A stretch of 64,000 nucleotides of DNA from Apiospora phragmitis. Its lineage: Eukaryota; Ascomycota; Sordariomycetes; Amphisphaeriales; Apiosporaceae. The notes under the pieces were generated by a model. It was not told where the DNA came from, searched no databases, and was given only the letters and a program-made list of their open reading frames with translations. The stretch covers positions 910,501 to 974,500 of the forward strand of contig JAQQWL010000006.1 of the NCBI GenBank assembly GCA_038363925.1, in the 5' to 3' direction. Within the stretch, counting starts at the first letter, position 1. Each line of letters opens with the position of its first letter. Shown one piece after another: positions 54,151 through 64,000 of this stretch. The translations under genes and the position numbers were made by a program.

Positions 54151-56646
54151 ATGACTCCCGATGACGTGGCGGCGGTCTTCGCGAGACAAGATTATGCTGA
54201 GAATTCTGGCGAGAGGATCTCAGAAGAAGGGCAGTCAGGCCGCGTAGAGGCCCTGAGTCCCATTTTGTCTGAAGTTCGTGGGCTCTGGGAGAGCGGTTCT
54301 GAGAAGTTGGACCTCATCGTGCAGAAAATCGGCGATGGGAGCCGCGAAGGTCAGTCAAACCGAGACTTTTACCAAGGGAAAGATTCTCATTACTAGAAAA
54401 ATCTCCGGTGCTCATCTACCAATATTTTTCTATCTCAGCTTGGGAAAAGAGTTGTATCTCTGCTGGCTTCTCTTCAGCCGTTTGCGAATGCCTGGCAGCA
54501 AGCCCCTTTTCTAACCGCCAAATATGCGTGCCATGCAGGCGGGGCCTACTCAACCGAAATGCCTACTGACATATTGATGCTTTATCTAGTCTCATGGCGA
54601 AAGCCCCTGGGCGAATCAGGGATGCTCGACTTCTTCCTAGGGCTGGTGAACAACGACGGACTAAGGCCGGCTCTTATCATGCATACTTTGCGTATCATAG
54701 GCAACTCTTGCGCGGACACCGGTAAGACCTATGCTATGGCCATCTTCTTGCATAGCAGAACGCTGACTTGATACAGATGAGAATCGAGCTCGAGTGGTGG
54801 AGTCGAATTGCATGCCAAGATTGGTCAACTTGTTGAACAACGATAGCCTTCTTGCGTTGATCATCCCAGTGCTCTTCAACGTCATTGTGGACTACGGTAC
54901 TTTTGGCTTCACTTTACGTTATATGCTTAAATTTAGGAGAAAATAAACTGACCACTTGGGTCCAGAACCCACGCAGGCTGCTGCATACAAGGCCGGGCTG
55001 AACCCCGAGCTTGTTTCCCTGATCGCCGGGCCTAGGCTTCCAACCGCCGCACCGCAGATGGGACTCATCTGCAAGTTGCTAGGGCTCATCGCAAGTCAAG
55101 GTAAGGATTCTTCCACCTAAACTTCCACAGAAAAGAGTTTCAAGAACCATGGTAGCTAACAGAACGTGTGTGTTTCCCAGAGGCGGAAGCCAACTTTGTG
55201 CATCCGGCCACCCCGTTCACCCTGCTGACCTTAGCCAACGAAGCCTCGTCCGATGACGACGAGGAGGATCTCGAAGACTTCATGGCCCAGACATCCGTGA
55301 CCCTCGCTTACCTCTCCAACCCGGCCTTTCAGGAGTCCTTCCTGCAGACCCCCAAGTCCATCGTCCTGTTCCTCGAGGCCTTCGCCAAGGGCGTCAAGCG
55401 CTCCGAGGACGCTTCGCAGGAGCTCGACCCGGACGACGCCGAGCAGCTCAAGAAGATCCTGTCCATCTTCCCGCAGGCCCTGGCCGACCTTTCCGCCGTG
55501 CCCCAGTTCGTGGCCGCGGCGGCCATCGGCAGCCCCGAGCTGCGGTTGCTCCAGCAGTGGATCGCTGGCGGCTCCCCCAGGCTACAGAGCGCCGCGTGCC
55601 TGGCCCTCGGTAATGTCGCCCGCTCCGACGAGACGTGCCTCGCCTTCGTGCAGCAGTCCGCGATCCACACGCCCCTCACCGCTGTCGTGGCCGACGCGTC
55701 CGTGACGGATGCGCAGCTGCTCCACGGCGCCGTCAGCTTCCTCAAGAACCTCGCCATCCCCGCGGCGAACAAGCCCTTGATCGGCGCCGCGGGCTTGCTT
55801 GAGCCGGGGGCGCTGCCCCGGGTTTGGGGTATGGACGCGCAGGTGCAGGTGCAGTTCGCCGCCGTGTCACTCACGCGCCTGCTAATGGTCTCGTGTCCCG
55901 AGAATGTCCGCCGGGTCTGCGCCAGACATGACGCCGAACAATCGACAACGCCCCTGCAGCAACTCATCGCCGTGTTCAAGCGGTCGGACCAGGAACCGAC
56001 CAAGACGGAGGCGGCCCGAGCCGTTGCGGCTGTCCTGCGCGTCCTGCACTCCAGTCCAGATGTGTCATCCATCCTGTCGTCGTCATCATCTGCCGTGGAC
56101 GACTCGACAGCACTGCTCACCGCGTTCTACACCACGCACGACGCCATCCCCGAGGCCCTAGCTTACCTCGGTATCCAGAAGAAATTCCCCGTCCTCCGCT
56201 CGGAACTCTGGTTCGTTCTAGCGCTCATGTCTCGCTCGCCCGAAGGAGCCGAGTGCTGCGCCAAGGCTCTCCAGCAGACCGAGCTTACCCGCTCTCTACT
56301 GGAGGCGGTCACAGGCCGTGACATCCTAGCTGAACGCCAGGCGGTGACGGGAACGCCTGCTATAGAAGGAGCAGCAGCACCACCAGCAGAAATGACAAAA
56401 GTGCAAAAAATCGAGAACGGCGTGGGCGGTCTCGGCTTGGGAGGATTCGAGCCGCAACAGATAGATCCGACAAAGAAGGCGGACCTGAGCCGCATGGATC
56501 GTGAGAACGGGCTGGTGCTTGTGACCGAACTGCTACAACGCTGTGCCGACAAGCTAACAGACGACGATGTCTTCCTGGAAGCATTACGGGCAGGAGGGCA
56601 GAAGATGATCGATGAACGTAGGATATCAGAGGGGATCAAGGAGTAG
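54151..56646 (+). CDS. SmgGDS (Rap1GDS1)-like armadillo-repeat protein
   Basis: Five exons: 54151-54349, 54590-54721, 54777-54896, 54966-55100, 55181-56646 (683 aa). All four junctions are phase 1 and stay in frame. Intron 1 is long (240 nt, GTCAGT...TCTAG, CTGAC branch). Armadillo-type helices repeat through the protein: 'LIMHTLRIIGNSCADTDENR', 'MPRLVNLLNNDSLLALIIPVL', 'LQSAACLALGNVARSDETC' and 'LLHGAVSFLKNLAIPAANKP'. The order and spacing match fungal homologues of the GDP-dissociation stimulator SmgGDS, a chaperone and exchange factor for small GTPases with polybasic tails (Rho, Rap). An acidic stretch (SDDDEEDLEDF) sits near residue 220. Fungal function is little studied; cytosolic role inferred. 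The frame is intact. Confidence 0.85.
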
Positions 56647-57175
56647 GAAGCATTGGATGAACACTCGTATAAACTCAAGACACTTCTTCCACGTTGTTAG
56701 TACAGCGAAATATAACCCATCATACGCCAATCAAACAATTGTGATCATGAGACAGAACAAGACGCTCACTACAATTAAGTTACTCTCATTCATGCCATCA
56801 CAAATGACACTCTGCTCTGATAAGACACATAGTCACAGTATCAGGACGGTACCAAGTCCAAATGGGGATCCTTGTGGTGGAAAATGATTCGTTCTTGCCT
56901 TGGCTTCCGACGCCGAGAGATGTAAATTACTTTTTTCTCTCTCCTCTTCTCTTCGTTGCAGACATATGCTGCATACATAGCGTGAGCGAGACCAGTTCCC
57001 CTAGCTGAATCCGCGGCTGTGACCGACTAACCATCCGACCGAGTCCAGCGTTACACACATGAGAAGACGAAAAGCAGCAAAAAGCCCAAAGTGATGCAAT
57101 GACAATGCCCTGACTCCCGTGACGTTCATATTTTTCCCTCGAGAAAGTGACCTCGTTTGTCTATGAAGGAGTTGC
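56647..57175. other. intergenic between converging genes, no gene seen
   Basis: 3' flanks of the armadillo gene (+) and the eL13 gene (-). No motif-bearing ORF. Confidence 0.7.
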
Positions 57176-58242
57176 TTATTTCTTGTTGGCCTCGGCCTCA
57201 GCCTTCTCACGGGCACGCTTGTCTCGCGAGCCTTGGTTGCGCTTGTCGGCGCGGGCCTGGCGAAGCTTCACGTATGCACCACCCTCAATCTGCTTGGGCA
57301 TATCGCTCTTCTTGATCTCGGTAACGGCCTGGCTGTAAGGAACAATGGGGAGAGCGGCAGCAGAAGAGGCCACGATGTTGTCCTTGCTCAGGTCGGTCTC
57401 CTTGCTGTCACCAGCCTTGGGCTTGCCGGCCTTGCGGGGGAAGACAACGAGGCGCTCCTTGTAGGCCTTAAGGCGGGCGACGTTGGCAGCGAGGGACTCC
57501 TCGCTGAGGTTCTGGCGGCGGTGGTCGACGGCAATACCGATGGTGGGGGCGTACAACTTGGGGATACCGGCGGCCTAAATACATGTCAGAAAGAGTTACC
57601 TCCACAATCTTAAGGAATCCGTATTACCTTGAGCTCAGCCAGGGAGAAACCACGACCGGCGCGGACGCGGCGGTTGTACTTGATGGTAGGGCATCGCACG
57701 ATGGGCCTCAGCTTGTCCACGGGTCTGGGAGCGAGGGCAGCAGCCTTGGCAGAGCGAGCCGAACGACGTCGGATCTTCTGGGGAGCCTATAGTGTGCGAA
57801 GATTTGATGTTAGAGAGTTGATCCTGCAAAGCCCTGGAAATCGTCTCTTTTCCACGCAATGTCGTATTCCATTTTCACAAGGAGGGATATCCGTCGTACC
57901 TGGTCAAAGTGGCATCGGACCCGACGCTGCCAATCCTTGCGGAAATCTAGTAAAATTGTCAGTCGCTGGTTGGGTTTGTGGATGCTTCATCGTAGCCGAG
58001 AAGTTTCGAGGAACTGGACAAGTGCCGGTGCAAAATATCGGGAGAGACTCGACGTACGGTTCTTCTGGATCTGGTTGTTGTGCTTGATCGCCTATGTGAA
58101 GAAATCCAGGTCAGTGTTCTGCAGGATATTTCAGAGTGCGCCGGCTGCAAGCAGTGATTTGACATCAAGGCCCGAAATGCATTCGAGGCATCTCGTCAAA
58201 ATTGCCAGGCAGCATGGGCTGCAACGAGGGGCGACGTACCAT
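57176..58242 (-). CDS. RPL13: 60S ribosomal protein eL13
   Basis: Minus strand, five exons: 58242-58240 (the ATG alone), 58091-58058, 57946-57900, 57786-57628, 57574-57176; 213 aa. Every junction is GT-AG and in phase. The N-terminus assembles as Met + '[11 protein letters not shown]' + '[16 protein letters not shown]' + '[20 protein letters not shown]', then '[20 protein letters not shown]' and '[20 protein letters not shown]', diagnostic of eL13. The C-terminus is the usual Lys/Ala/Glu helix. It is a structural protein of the large ribosomal subunit in the cytosol. Many introns clustered at the 5' end are normal for ribosomal-protein genes of filamentous fungi. The ATG-only exon was placed by the strong donor GTACGT right after ATG at 58240. 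Intron 1 is 148 nt. Confidence 0.96.
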
Positions 58243-58411
58243 TGTGACTTCCTGCGATCAAGATGATTCCTTCTGATGAGGTCTTGGTGGGAAGGGAAAT
58301 TGGTGCGAGGTTTGGCAAATTGTCGGAATGCGCTCTACTCAAACTCGCAGCTGGGTCGACGGCCAATTCCAATCTGAGAGGGCAAGCGAAATTTCCTAAG
58401 GTTAGTCCGGC

Positions 58412-58418
58412 TTAGGGT
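58412..58418 (+). promoter_or_regulatory. telomere-like box TTAGGGT in the eL13 promoter
   Basis: TTAGGGT about 170 bp upstream of the eL13 ATG. Tbf1-type proteins bind such repeats, and AACCCTA boxes are a known element of many ascomycete ribosomal-protein promoters. Assignment is by motif and position only. Confidence 0.45.
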
Positions 58419-58512
58419 ATGGAAAATCAATCCCACGGGCTAAACTGGGCAGGCACACACACACTGCAGACGAGCCCCACACCACTGCTATCAAATTTGC
58501 TGAAGGGCTCAA

Positions 58513-58520
58513 AAACCCTA
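58513..58520 (-). promoter_or_regulatory. telomere-like box TAGGGTTT in the eL13 promoter
   Basis: AAACCCTA on the plus strand (TAGGGTTT in the gene's orientation), about 275 bp upstream of the eL13 ATG. Together with the box at 58412 it forms a pair in opposite orientations, as expected for a Tbf1-type ribosomal-protein element. Confidence 0.5.
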
Positions 58521-60013
58521 GCAAGCTCTCTGATCGGCAAAAGTGGGGTCCAGATCGAGTGTGGCTTTTACGCATCACTAAGTGGCTTAGTCGTCCAAGG
58601 AACTCAATTGCCAATGGATGCTAACCCCTCCAAAGTAACTCTGGATTATGTAATCGAACCAACGACTTGTCAACAACGCCAGGCATTTCCATTTCAATCG
58701 TCAATTGATGCATCGTCGCCTTCAGAATTATAGAGCATGGATAATAAAACTAGCTGCCCCTCATTAATCAACTAATTAACCAGTACCCATCTGGACGGAT
58801 TCAATGTCTCAAAGTTGTTATGTTCCCAAAGCGTTCTTGCCCATCGACCAATTCGCAACTACGTCACGTCCAAGACAACTTACATCCTCTCCCAGGTAAG
58901 TTGTTGCAAACTACCTTACTGCTGGCGTCTACCGTGAAAAATTGAACGCTTGCGGATGTTTTTGCTCAAGAGGCTTTGGTAGAGGGCAATGACCTACCAC
59001 ACACCCTCCCTGTATCCCGGTTGGCAGTCAGTTGTCATCTGGCTTGGGCCTTGGCTATTAGATACTGGCGCAACATAAATGAACTCCACAGTATGGAGAT
59101 GCTCATTGTAAGCGTCGGTCCAGTCGATCATACACTTTATAGGCGGCTTGCTCCGGCGGTAATACAGGAAATGGGTGGTCTTGTACATGTAGGAAGTAGC
59201 TATGAACTATGGTAGCTGAGATTGGTCTGCCCTAGGCTTGATTCCGTTGTAGATGCCTTTATTCTGAGCGTTCGACAACGCTATATCGGGTGAATCCCGG
59301 GCTATAAAAAGCTTTAGCGATACCAACAGACAGAAAAAGAAACACATATATGCTGTATGCGGCAGTCTCATATTATCATCGGGAATTTGTCCCTGGTACT
59401 TTGTAGGCTTGTAAGCTTTGCAAAATTTCTTGGATGTCATATACGTAATCCAAAAATACAACACTATTTCCTTCATTTGGACTGATTAACCTCTATGGGC
59501 TTGATAATGATGATAATATAGGAGATTTATTAGCTTTGAATGGTCTTACAACATGTGTCAAGCACGGCAAAATGCTAAATTCACAATATAACTTCAAGAG
59601 CCGAATAATAATACTAACCGCCTTAGGTGAGGTCTGAGAAGCCACTTTTACTTCATAGGCTTGGTAGGCCATAGTTACATCTCACCTGCACGCCGATAAC
59701 ACAGAAGACGGGCTTGGATTTGAGATTAGCATGGATGACCATGTTTGCTTTTTCATGTATAATTAGTTACCAACAGAGAACTGGAGGGCAAAGAATTCGT
59801 CACAAATGGGAACTTGAATAATATTAAGGATCGGGTGGTTCGTTGCAAGGCCCTGATCTCAGCGAGACCCAGCCATGCTTCTTTCTGTATTACTTTTAGA
59901 TTATTTTGGGTCTTCACCATTGCCAGATGCCTCAGCCCATCCCTAGAGGAACGCAAACGCCACGAACCACAAACCCTCACCCTAATACAGCCATCCCAAT
60001 GTCGAAGAAGGTA

Positions 60014-60748
60014 TCAGATAAGCCCAACCAGGAACATAAGTCCAGCGAAACCGATGCTTGTTGGCATCTTCTTGTACCAAGACCAAGCCTCCAAAGCCGA
60101 CGATCCAGCCGTGACTGGGAGAGGGGTCGAAGTCGAAGTAGGGTAGCCGGTTGAAGAATAATCAGAAGGCGAAGGTGGGGGAGATGCCGGGGCCGTGATG
60201 GTAGAAGACAGCAAAATGCTGCTGCTGCTTGCCGTCTGACCATCGACGGCCGAGGTAGCAGAGGTAGCAGAGGTAGCCGAGGAAGTCGAGGAAGCCGAAG
60301 AAGTTGCCCACGCCGAGCTGCTGCTGCTGCTGCCCTCACCCTCAGTGCACGTAGCGACGCCCGTTCCCGCGGTGGGACCAGCGGCGGAGGTCTTGTTCTG
60401 GGCAGGGAAGTAGGTGAACGAAGAAGTCAAAGTCTCGGTGCTGGCGACATGGGTGACAGTGGAGGTCAGCACCGAGTAGTGGGAGGTGAGCGTGGTGGTG
60501 CCGGTGGCGCCGGTGGCGGTGGCAGCAGTGGGGCTGCCGGGCTCGACGAACGAGCCGCCCTGGCTGACCGGGACGGGGACCGTGACGGTCAGCGTGGTGG
60601 TCTCGCGGATCGTCGTGGTTCTGACCGGGGCGTCGCAGGTCGAGGTGAAGGTGGCCGTGCCGTCCGCGGCCTCGACGAGCAGCGACGGGCCGCTTGCGCC
60701 GAGGACGGCGAGCAGCGAAAGGATGGACGTGTAGTAGTAACGGGCCAT
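60014..60748 (-). CDS. Ser/Thr-rich secreted protein, probably GPI-anchored
   Basis: Minus strand, single exon, 244 aa, ATG at 60748-60746 ('MARYYYTSILSLLAVLGAS'). A signal peptide spans residues 1-27 (ending LLVEAADG). The mature part is Thr/Ser-rich: 'TTTIRETTTLTVTVPVPV', 'TSHYSVLTSTVTHVASTETL', a Ser run and a SATSATSATSA repeat (~160-175). This composition implies dense O-mannosylation. The last ~15 residues, 'IGFAGLMFLVGLI' after a small-residue stretch (VTAGSSAL), fit a GPI signal. Only two or three Cys are present (near 38 and 133). It is a cell-wall or membrane-surface protein; no catalytic domain is visible. Frame intact. The GC-rich ORFs on the plus strand here are shadows. Confidence 0.76.
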   Translation of the reverse strand: MARYYYTSILSLLAVLGASGPSLLVEAADGTATFTSTCDAPVRTTTIRETTTLTVTVPVPVSQGGSFVEPGSPTAATATGATGTTTLTSHYSVLTSTVTHVASTETLTSSFTYFPAQNKTSAAGPTAGTGVATCTEGEGSSSSSSAWATSSASSTSSATSATSATSAVDGQTASSSSILLSSTITAPASPPPSPSDYSSTGYPTSTSTPLPVTAGSSALEAWSWYKKMPTSIGFAGLMFLVGLI

Positions 60749-62584
60749 TGTGGAAGAGGGTAAAAGAACGATTGACTGCTGGGGTGGGTTTTATGAAACG
60801 AGTGACTGGGATTCAAAAAGTGAAGTTTCCTGGGAAAGGAAGGAATCCTTGTGCAGGAAGGAATCCTTGTGCAGGAAGGAGAAAGATAATTAGAGGCTGT
60901 CTGGCTGCTTCATTGCAGAAACATGGCCCGAAGAGGGGTGAATACTACTCCCTTATATTAGGTGAAGCAATATCGATCCTGTTTGCTCAGCATGTACGTG
61001 CTCTGGACAGGCAAATAGCCCTTAATTTCCCGGTCGGTAGGGAGAGTATCACTCCTGCTCACCTGTGTGACGCAACAGGTACTCATCGTACCACTATGCA
61101 AACGGTTCATAAATGGACAACGGCCCAGCTAAGACATTGCACGCTGTCCGCTATCGTGTTCCCCCATGTGGGAACCTGACTGAATAAGCCGCTTGTGTCT
61201 ATCTATGTAAGGACCGAGTACTATTGATAAGACCAACAGCCAGTCTGCCGAATTGCCCCATTCCAAGCAATAGTCCAACTGAACCAATCACGGACGAGAA
61301 ACTCCTGAGAGATTACTTGTCGTACGTGCTGTAGTATGCAGATTCCCGTTTCATAGGCGGCAAGGGGCAAAGCTGCACATGCGTTGACCGTTGGACATGA
61401 TTTTGTGTAACATGATTGGGCCCCTGACACTGACCTATCTGGACATTACACAGCACAAGGGATCAGTCACCTAATGTGAGACTAACCATATTTCTAAAAG
61501 TTATGATCAGATAGGTGCAATCCGTTTCACTTAGAAGGGGAGAGTGAGTAAGTTTCGATGAACATACGCATGCTGAGCTGCGTGGAGATACTCCATGGGA
61601 AGATCACGTCTTGGCAACCTGACCATCCATATCTGGTGACTTCAATCGACCCGAGATTATGTAGGGTTCTCCCGCTAGGCAGGCATATCTGATGCCTGAT
61701 ACCCGGATTTTTCAGGAATGGGAGTTCTATATATCACGATCATCCTCGACCCGCAAACCATCGCTCAGGGGTATTTGTGGACGTGGCAGCAAGCACACAA
61801 CATGGGCCAATGCAGGTACTTGAGCCATTCGATTGGCCGGTCCAAGCTTCGTTCCATTACCCGACTGATGAAGTGGCCATGTCGTGTTTGCATTCGGTGG
61901 AAGGGCGCCTTATTAATGCCTGACTGCAGGCAACCTACCAGTGTCGGCTCACCCCAATTTGTTTGCTACCAGTTGATGTGGAATGCGGCTGCTAGGATCG
62001 CCTCCAGGAAGGACAAAAGATCACCATGACCTGTCAGATTTAGTAAGGAACGTATTTTGGGACGGCAGGGAAAGGCAATCTGCCTCATGGCATGGACTTT
62101 TGGTTGGTCAAATGCTGGGCATGGATTTCAATGATAGTAGCCGACGGTGAGGTCAATCCTCAATCCAGAGATCAAGTGCTGCACACATGCAGTACCGTCG
62201 TTTGTTTGTATGGGCATGTACCCGTAGATGTACTTGAGGTATTTCGCATGTCCATTTGGCGCAAGAGATATATGGCCCCACCAGCTAACCAGCTTAAGCC
62301 CATGGATCCAATCAAACGTCACAACGGGTGCGCTACAGCAGCCGCGCTAAAAGTGTCCTTAGAATCCAGATATCAATTCAAGCCAGGGGTTGGGTCGCAT
62401 AGCAGCCAGCAATCGTCAATTGTGCATCACCACCACGATCCAACAACATCTTCAACAAAGTCATTCATTCTCCATTTCTGTCACACACTCTCTCCAAACC
62501 GGGAGTGTTACCTAATAGATCCCATTCCTCTTCCTGCAAACGCCATATCCCTCGGCTCCTCCACCCCAGACCCGGACCGCAACC
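60749..62584. other. intergenic between diverging genes, no gene seen
   Basis: Promoters of the GPI protein (-) and DPM3 (+). Includes the 18-bp tandem repeat at 60838. ORFs at 61718 and 62092 lack motifs and coding-type codon use. Confidence 0.65.
60838..60880 (+). repeat. 18-bp tandem repeat, 2.4 copies, in the GPI-protein promoter
   Basis: ggaaggaatccttgtgca at 60838-60855 and 60856-60873, then ggaagga to 60880. It lies about 90-130 bp upstream of the minus-strand start at 60748. Each unit contains the near-palindrome aaggaatcctt. Confidence 0.88.
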
Positions 62585-63044
62585 ATGACGCGCGCCGTGC
62601 AGACCATCTCGCTCGCTCTCCTCGCATCGTCGGTATGAAAGCAATCTTACCCAACCAGCCAGCCAGACCTCGCAGTACAGGCGAAGGTGGCAAAAACAAC
62701 CTATCGAATTGTCGGCTAACCTGACCAAATTGGATATATAGATCTACCTAGCCCTCTTCCTGGAGCTTCTCCCTCTCCCTGAACTGGTCCAGACCGAGGT
62801 TGTCCCCGTCGTACGTCTCCATCCTTCCCCCCTCTCCAGGTTCTCCATTGCGAGTGACTGACACTACTGCCAAATCTTACAGCTCCCCTTCTGGGCCCTC
62901 GTCTCCTTCGGTGCCTACCTCCTCTTCCGACTCGGCTGGAATGTTATGACCTTCAACGATGTACCCGAGGCGCACAAGGAGTTGATGGCCGAGATCAACC
63001 TGGCCAAGACGGACTTGCGCGGACTGGGCGTCGATGTTGACTAA
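62585..63044 (+). CDS. DPM3: dolichol-phosphate mannosyltransferase subunit 3
   Basis: Three exons: 62585-62632, 62742-62810, 62883-63044; 92 aa, the usual length. Both introns are phase 0 (GTATGA...ATATAG and GTACGT...TTACAG). Two membrane helices are seen, 'TISLALLASSIYLALFL' and 'PFWALVSFGAYLLFRLGWNV', then the conserved soluble tail 'EAHKELMAEINLAKTDLRGLGVDVD'. In fungi and animals with the three-subunit enzyme, DPM3 anchors catalytic DPM1 in the ER membrane. The complex makes dolichol-phosphate-mannose for N-glycans, O-mannosylation and GPI anchors. The two GPI/Ser-Thr-rich proteins in this window are products of that pathway, although the linkage is surely incidental. Confidence 0.95.
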
Positions 63045-63425
63045 ACGGCTGGCCATGCTTCTATGAGAGGACCTGTGTGGGTAAAACACGTATCATCACC
63101 CCGTGGTGAAAACAGGAAGGAGCAAGCAACGACCATGTTCGACGCAAGGGGGGCCACACAATAATGCTATGGAAAACATAGACGGTGGAGGGAGATGCTA
63201 CTTCACGAAAGCTACAGTCAAAATATCATAATAGTGGCAATGCTGTTGTCGCATGTTACTGTCTCTTCGTCTGCGTGAATGGTAGCTCGAGTACGAATTG
63301 CAACCGGGGCGTGCCTCGACTCCCCCTAAACCCAGGGCTATTTCGGGATTGGAGGACCCTGATAATCCATATGAACCAACCGACCTAATAGAGTAGAAGC
63401 AGCAAATGTGTCTCACCACCTCAGC
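63045..63425. other. intergenic between converging genes, no gene seen
   Basis: 3' flanks of DPM3 (+) and the terminal minus-strand gene. Nothing recognisable. Confidence 0.65.
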
Positions 63426-64000
63426 TTAGCCCTTTCGATCGCCAATGATCAGAGCCACGACCGTCTTGACTGCCTTCATGGGATCACCGCTGCCGCGAAC
63501 CACCTTGTCAAATAAACCCGGTATTTCTACCAAGCTGTGCCTAGTATCGTGGTGATGCCCTGGACTTCTCGTTAGTAACTCGCTCTGCGAAAAGGGAGAG
63601 GATCAGAATAGGGATGCAGGGAAATACGTACACTTCCCTGGTGTTTCCACCAGCGCCCCAATGCGGCTGTGTCCCTCACCAGTCCAATCGAAGTCTATCC
63701 TCCACTCGATCCGTAGACCAACCTCCCGAGATAGACCAAGCTTCAAGTCCAGACTTGTGCGCCCCATGTGCGGCAGCAGAGCCGACCTGGAGACGTCGCT
63801 CCGTGTATCGTACATATTCGTATATCTATCGTCTAATTCGGCTTCGTCACTGTCATCATCATCCTCCAAGCTGGGCCTCCCGGGAAACCCCTTTCTCTTC
63901 CGGCCTCGCCGCATCTTCTTCGCGCAGCGCAGCATGTCCTTGTCAGTGCCCAGCTCCCTCTGCACATGGCACCAGAACAGGGCCCGCTTCGTGGCCAGGC
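63426..64000 (-). CDS. C-terminal part of an unknown protein, possibly a CENP-O-type kinetochore subunit (5' end outside window)
   Basis: Minus strand. Exon 64000-63632 is open from the window edge, intron 63560-63631, last exon 63559-63426 with TAA at 63428-63426. The intron has a strong donor GTACGT, a perfect TACTAAC branch point and acceptor CCAG, and joins 'ALVETPGK' to 'WHHHDTRHSLVEIPGLFDKV'. The visible ~167 residues start 'LATKRALFWCHVQRELGTD', followed by a basic stretch (RRGRKRKG), an acidic stretch (EDDDDSDEAELDD) and a C-terminal domain with 'RIEWRIDFDWTGEGHSRIG'. The 'W-x-I-x-F-D-W-T-G-E' signature with 'VEIPGLFDKVVRG' reminds me of the C-terminal domain of fungal CENP-O/Mcm21 kinetochore proteins, from memory and weakly held. 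The splice model is better supported than the function. Confidence 0.55.

Larger units (their letters stand above)
58243..60013. other. intergenic, eL13 promoter and no other gene seen
   Basis: The first ~300 bp upstream of eL13 hold two telomere-like boxes (listed separately). The remaining 1.4 kb is AT-rich with only chance ORFs. Confidence 0.65.

Noticed and set aside
62092..62724. 210-codon ORF overlapping DPM3 exon 1
   Set aside because: Runs through the DPM3 intron in another frame, without motifs.

Overview
The window is nuclear DNA of a filamentous ascomycete (Pezizomycotina, most likely Sordariomycetes). The signs are short spliceosomal introns (about 50-160 nt, GTRNGT donors, CTRAC-type branch points, YAG acceptors), GC-ending codons, a RID-type cytosine methyltransferase, a Zn2Cys6 regulator, a DUF1996 secreted protein and GPI-anchored wall proteins. 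There are no operons, rRNA genes, CRISPR arrays or recognisable intact transposons. I found 24 protein genes, two of them cut by the window edges.

Layout. 0-8 kb: end of a MetE-like gene, a LITAF-type zinc-ribbon gene, then a large repetitive GPI-anchored wall protein behind a 3.5 kb gene-free stretch. 9-19 kb: an LRRC40-like leucine-rich-repeat gene on the minus strand, a coiled-coil protein and a 3-ketoacyl-CoA thiolase. 19-26 kb: a broken small membrane-protein gene, a class-I glutamine amidotransferase, a His-rich membrane protein and an unknown ORF split by an in-frame TGA. 26-36.6 kb: a DUF1996 secreted protein, the RID-like methyltransferase, the Zn2Cys6 factor, an extended SDR and a SAM methyltransferase. 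37-41 kb: a COX14-like assembly protein, converging with a conserved nuclear-looking protein on the minus strand. 41-49.9 kb: a 9 kb gene desert. 49.9-64 kb: a polytopic membrane protein, a DAL5-type MFS carrier, a SmgGDS-like armadillo protein, ribosomal protein eL13 (minus), a Ser/Thr-rich GPI protein (minus), DPM3, and the 3' end of one more gene (minus).

The genes are mostly unrelated housekeeping and surface functions. No biosynthetic cluster and no clear new multi-gene system is visible. The strongest unusual signal is that eight genes carry reading-frame damage although the rest of each is well conserved. Six have single-base shifts: LRRC40-like, coiled-coil, thiolase, RID, Zn2Cys6 and polytopic membrane protein. 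Two have in-frame stops. Fifteen to sixteen others are clean, including very long ones. Single-base indels in an otherwise healthy gene set look more like consensus errors in the assembly than gene death, but the two nonsense codons are substitutions and are harder to explain that way. Biologically the most interesting gene is the RID homologue, with SUMO-interaction-like motifs at both ends and a frame break inside its last catalytic motif.
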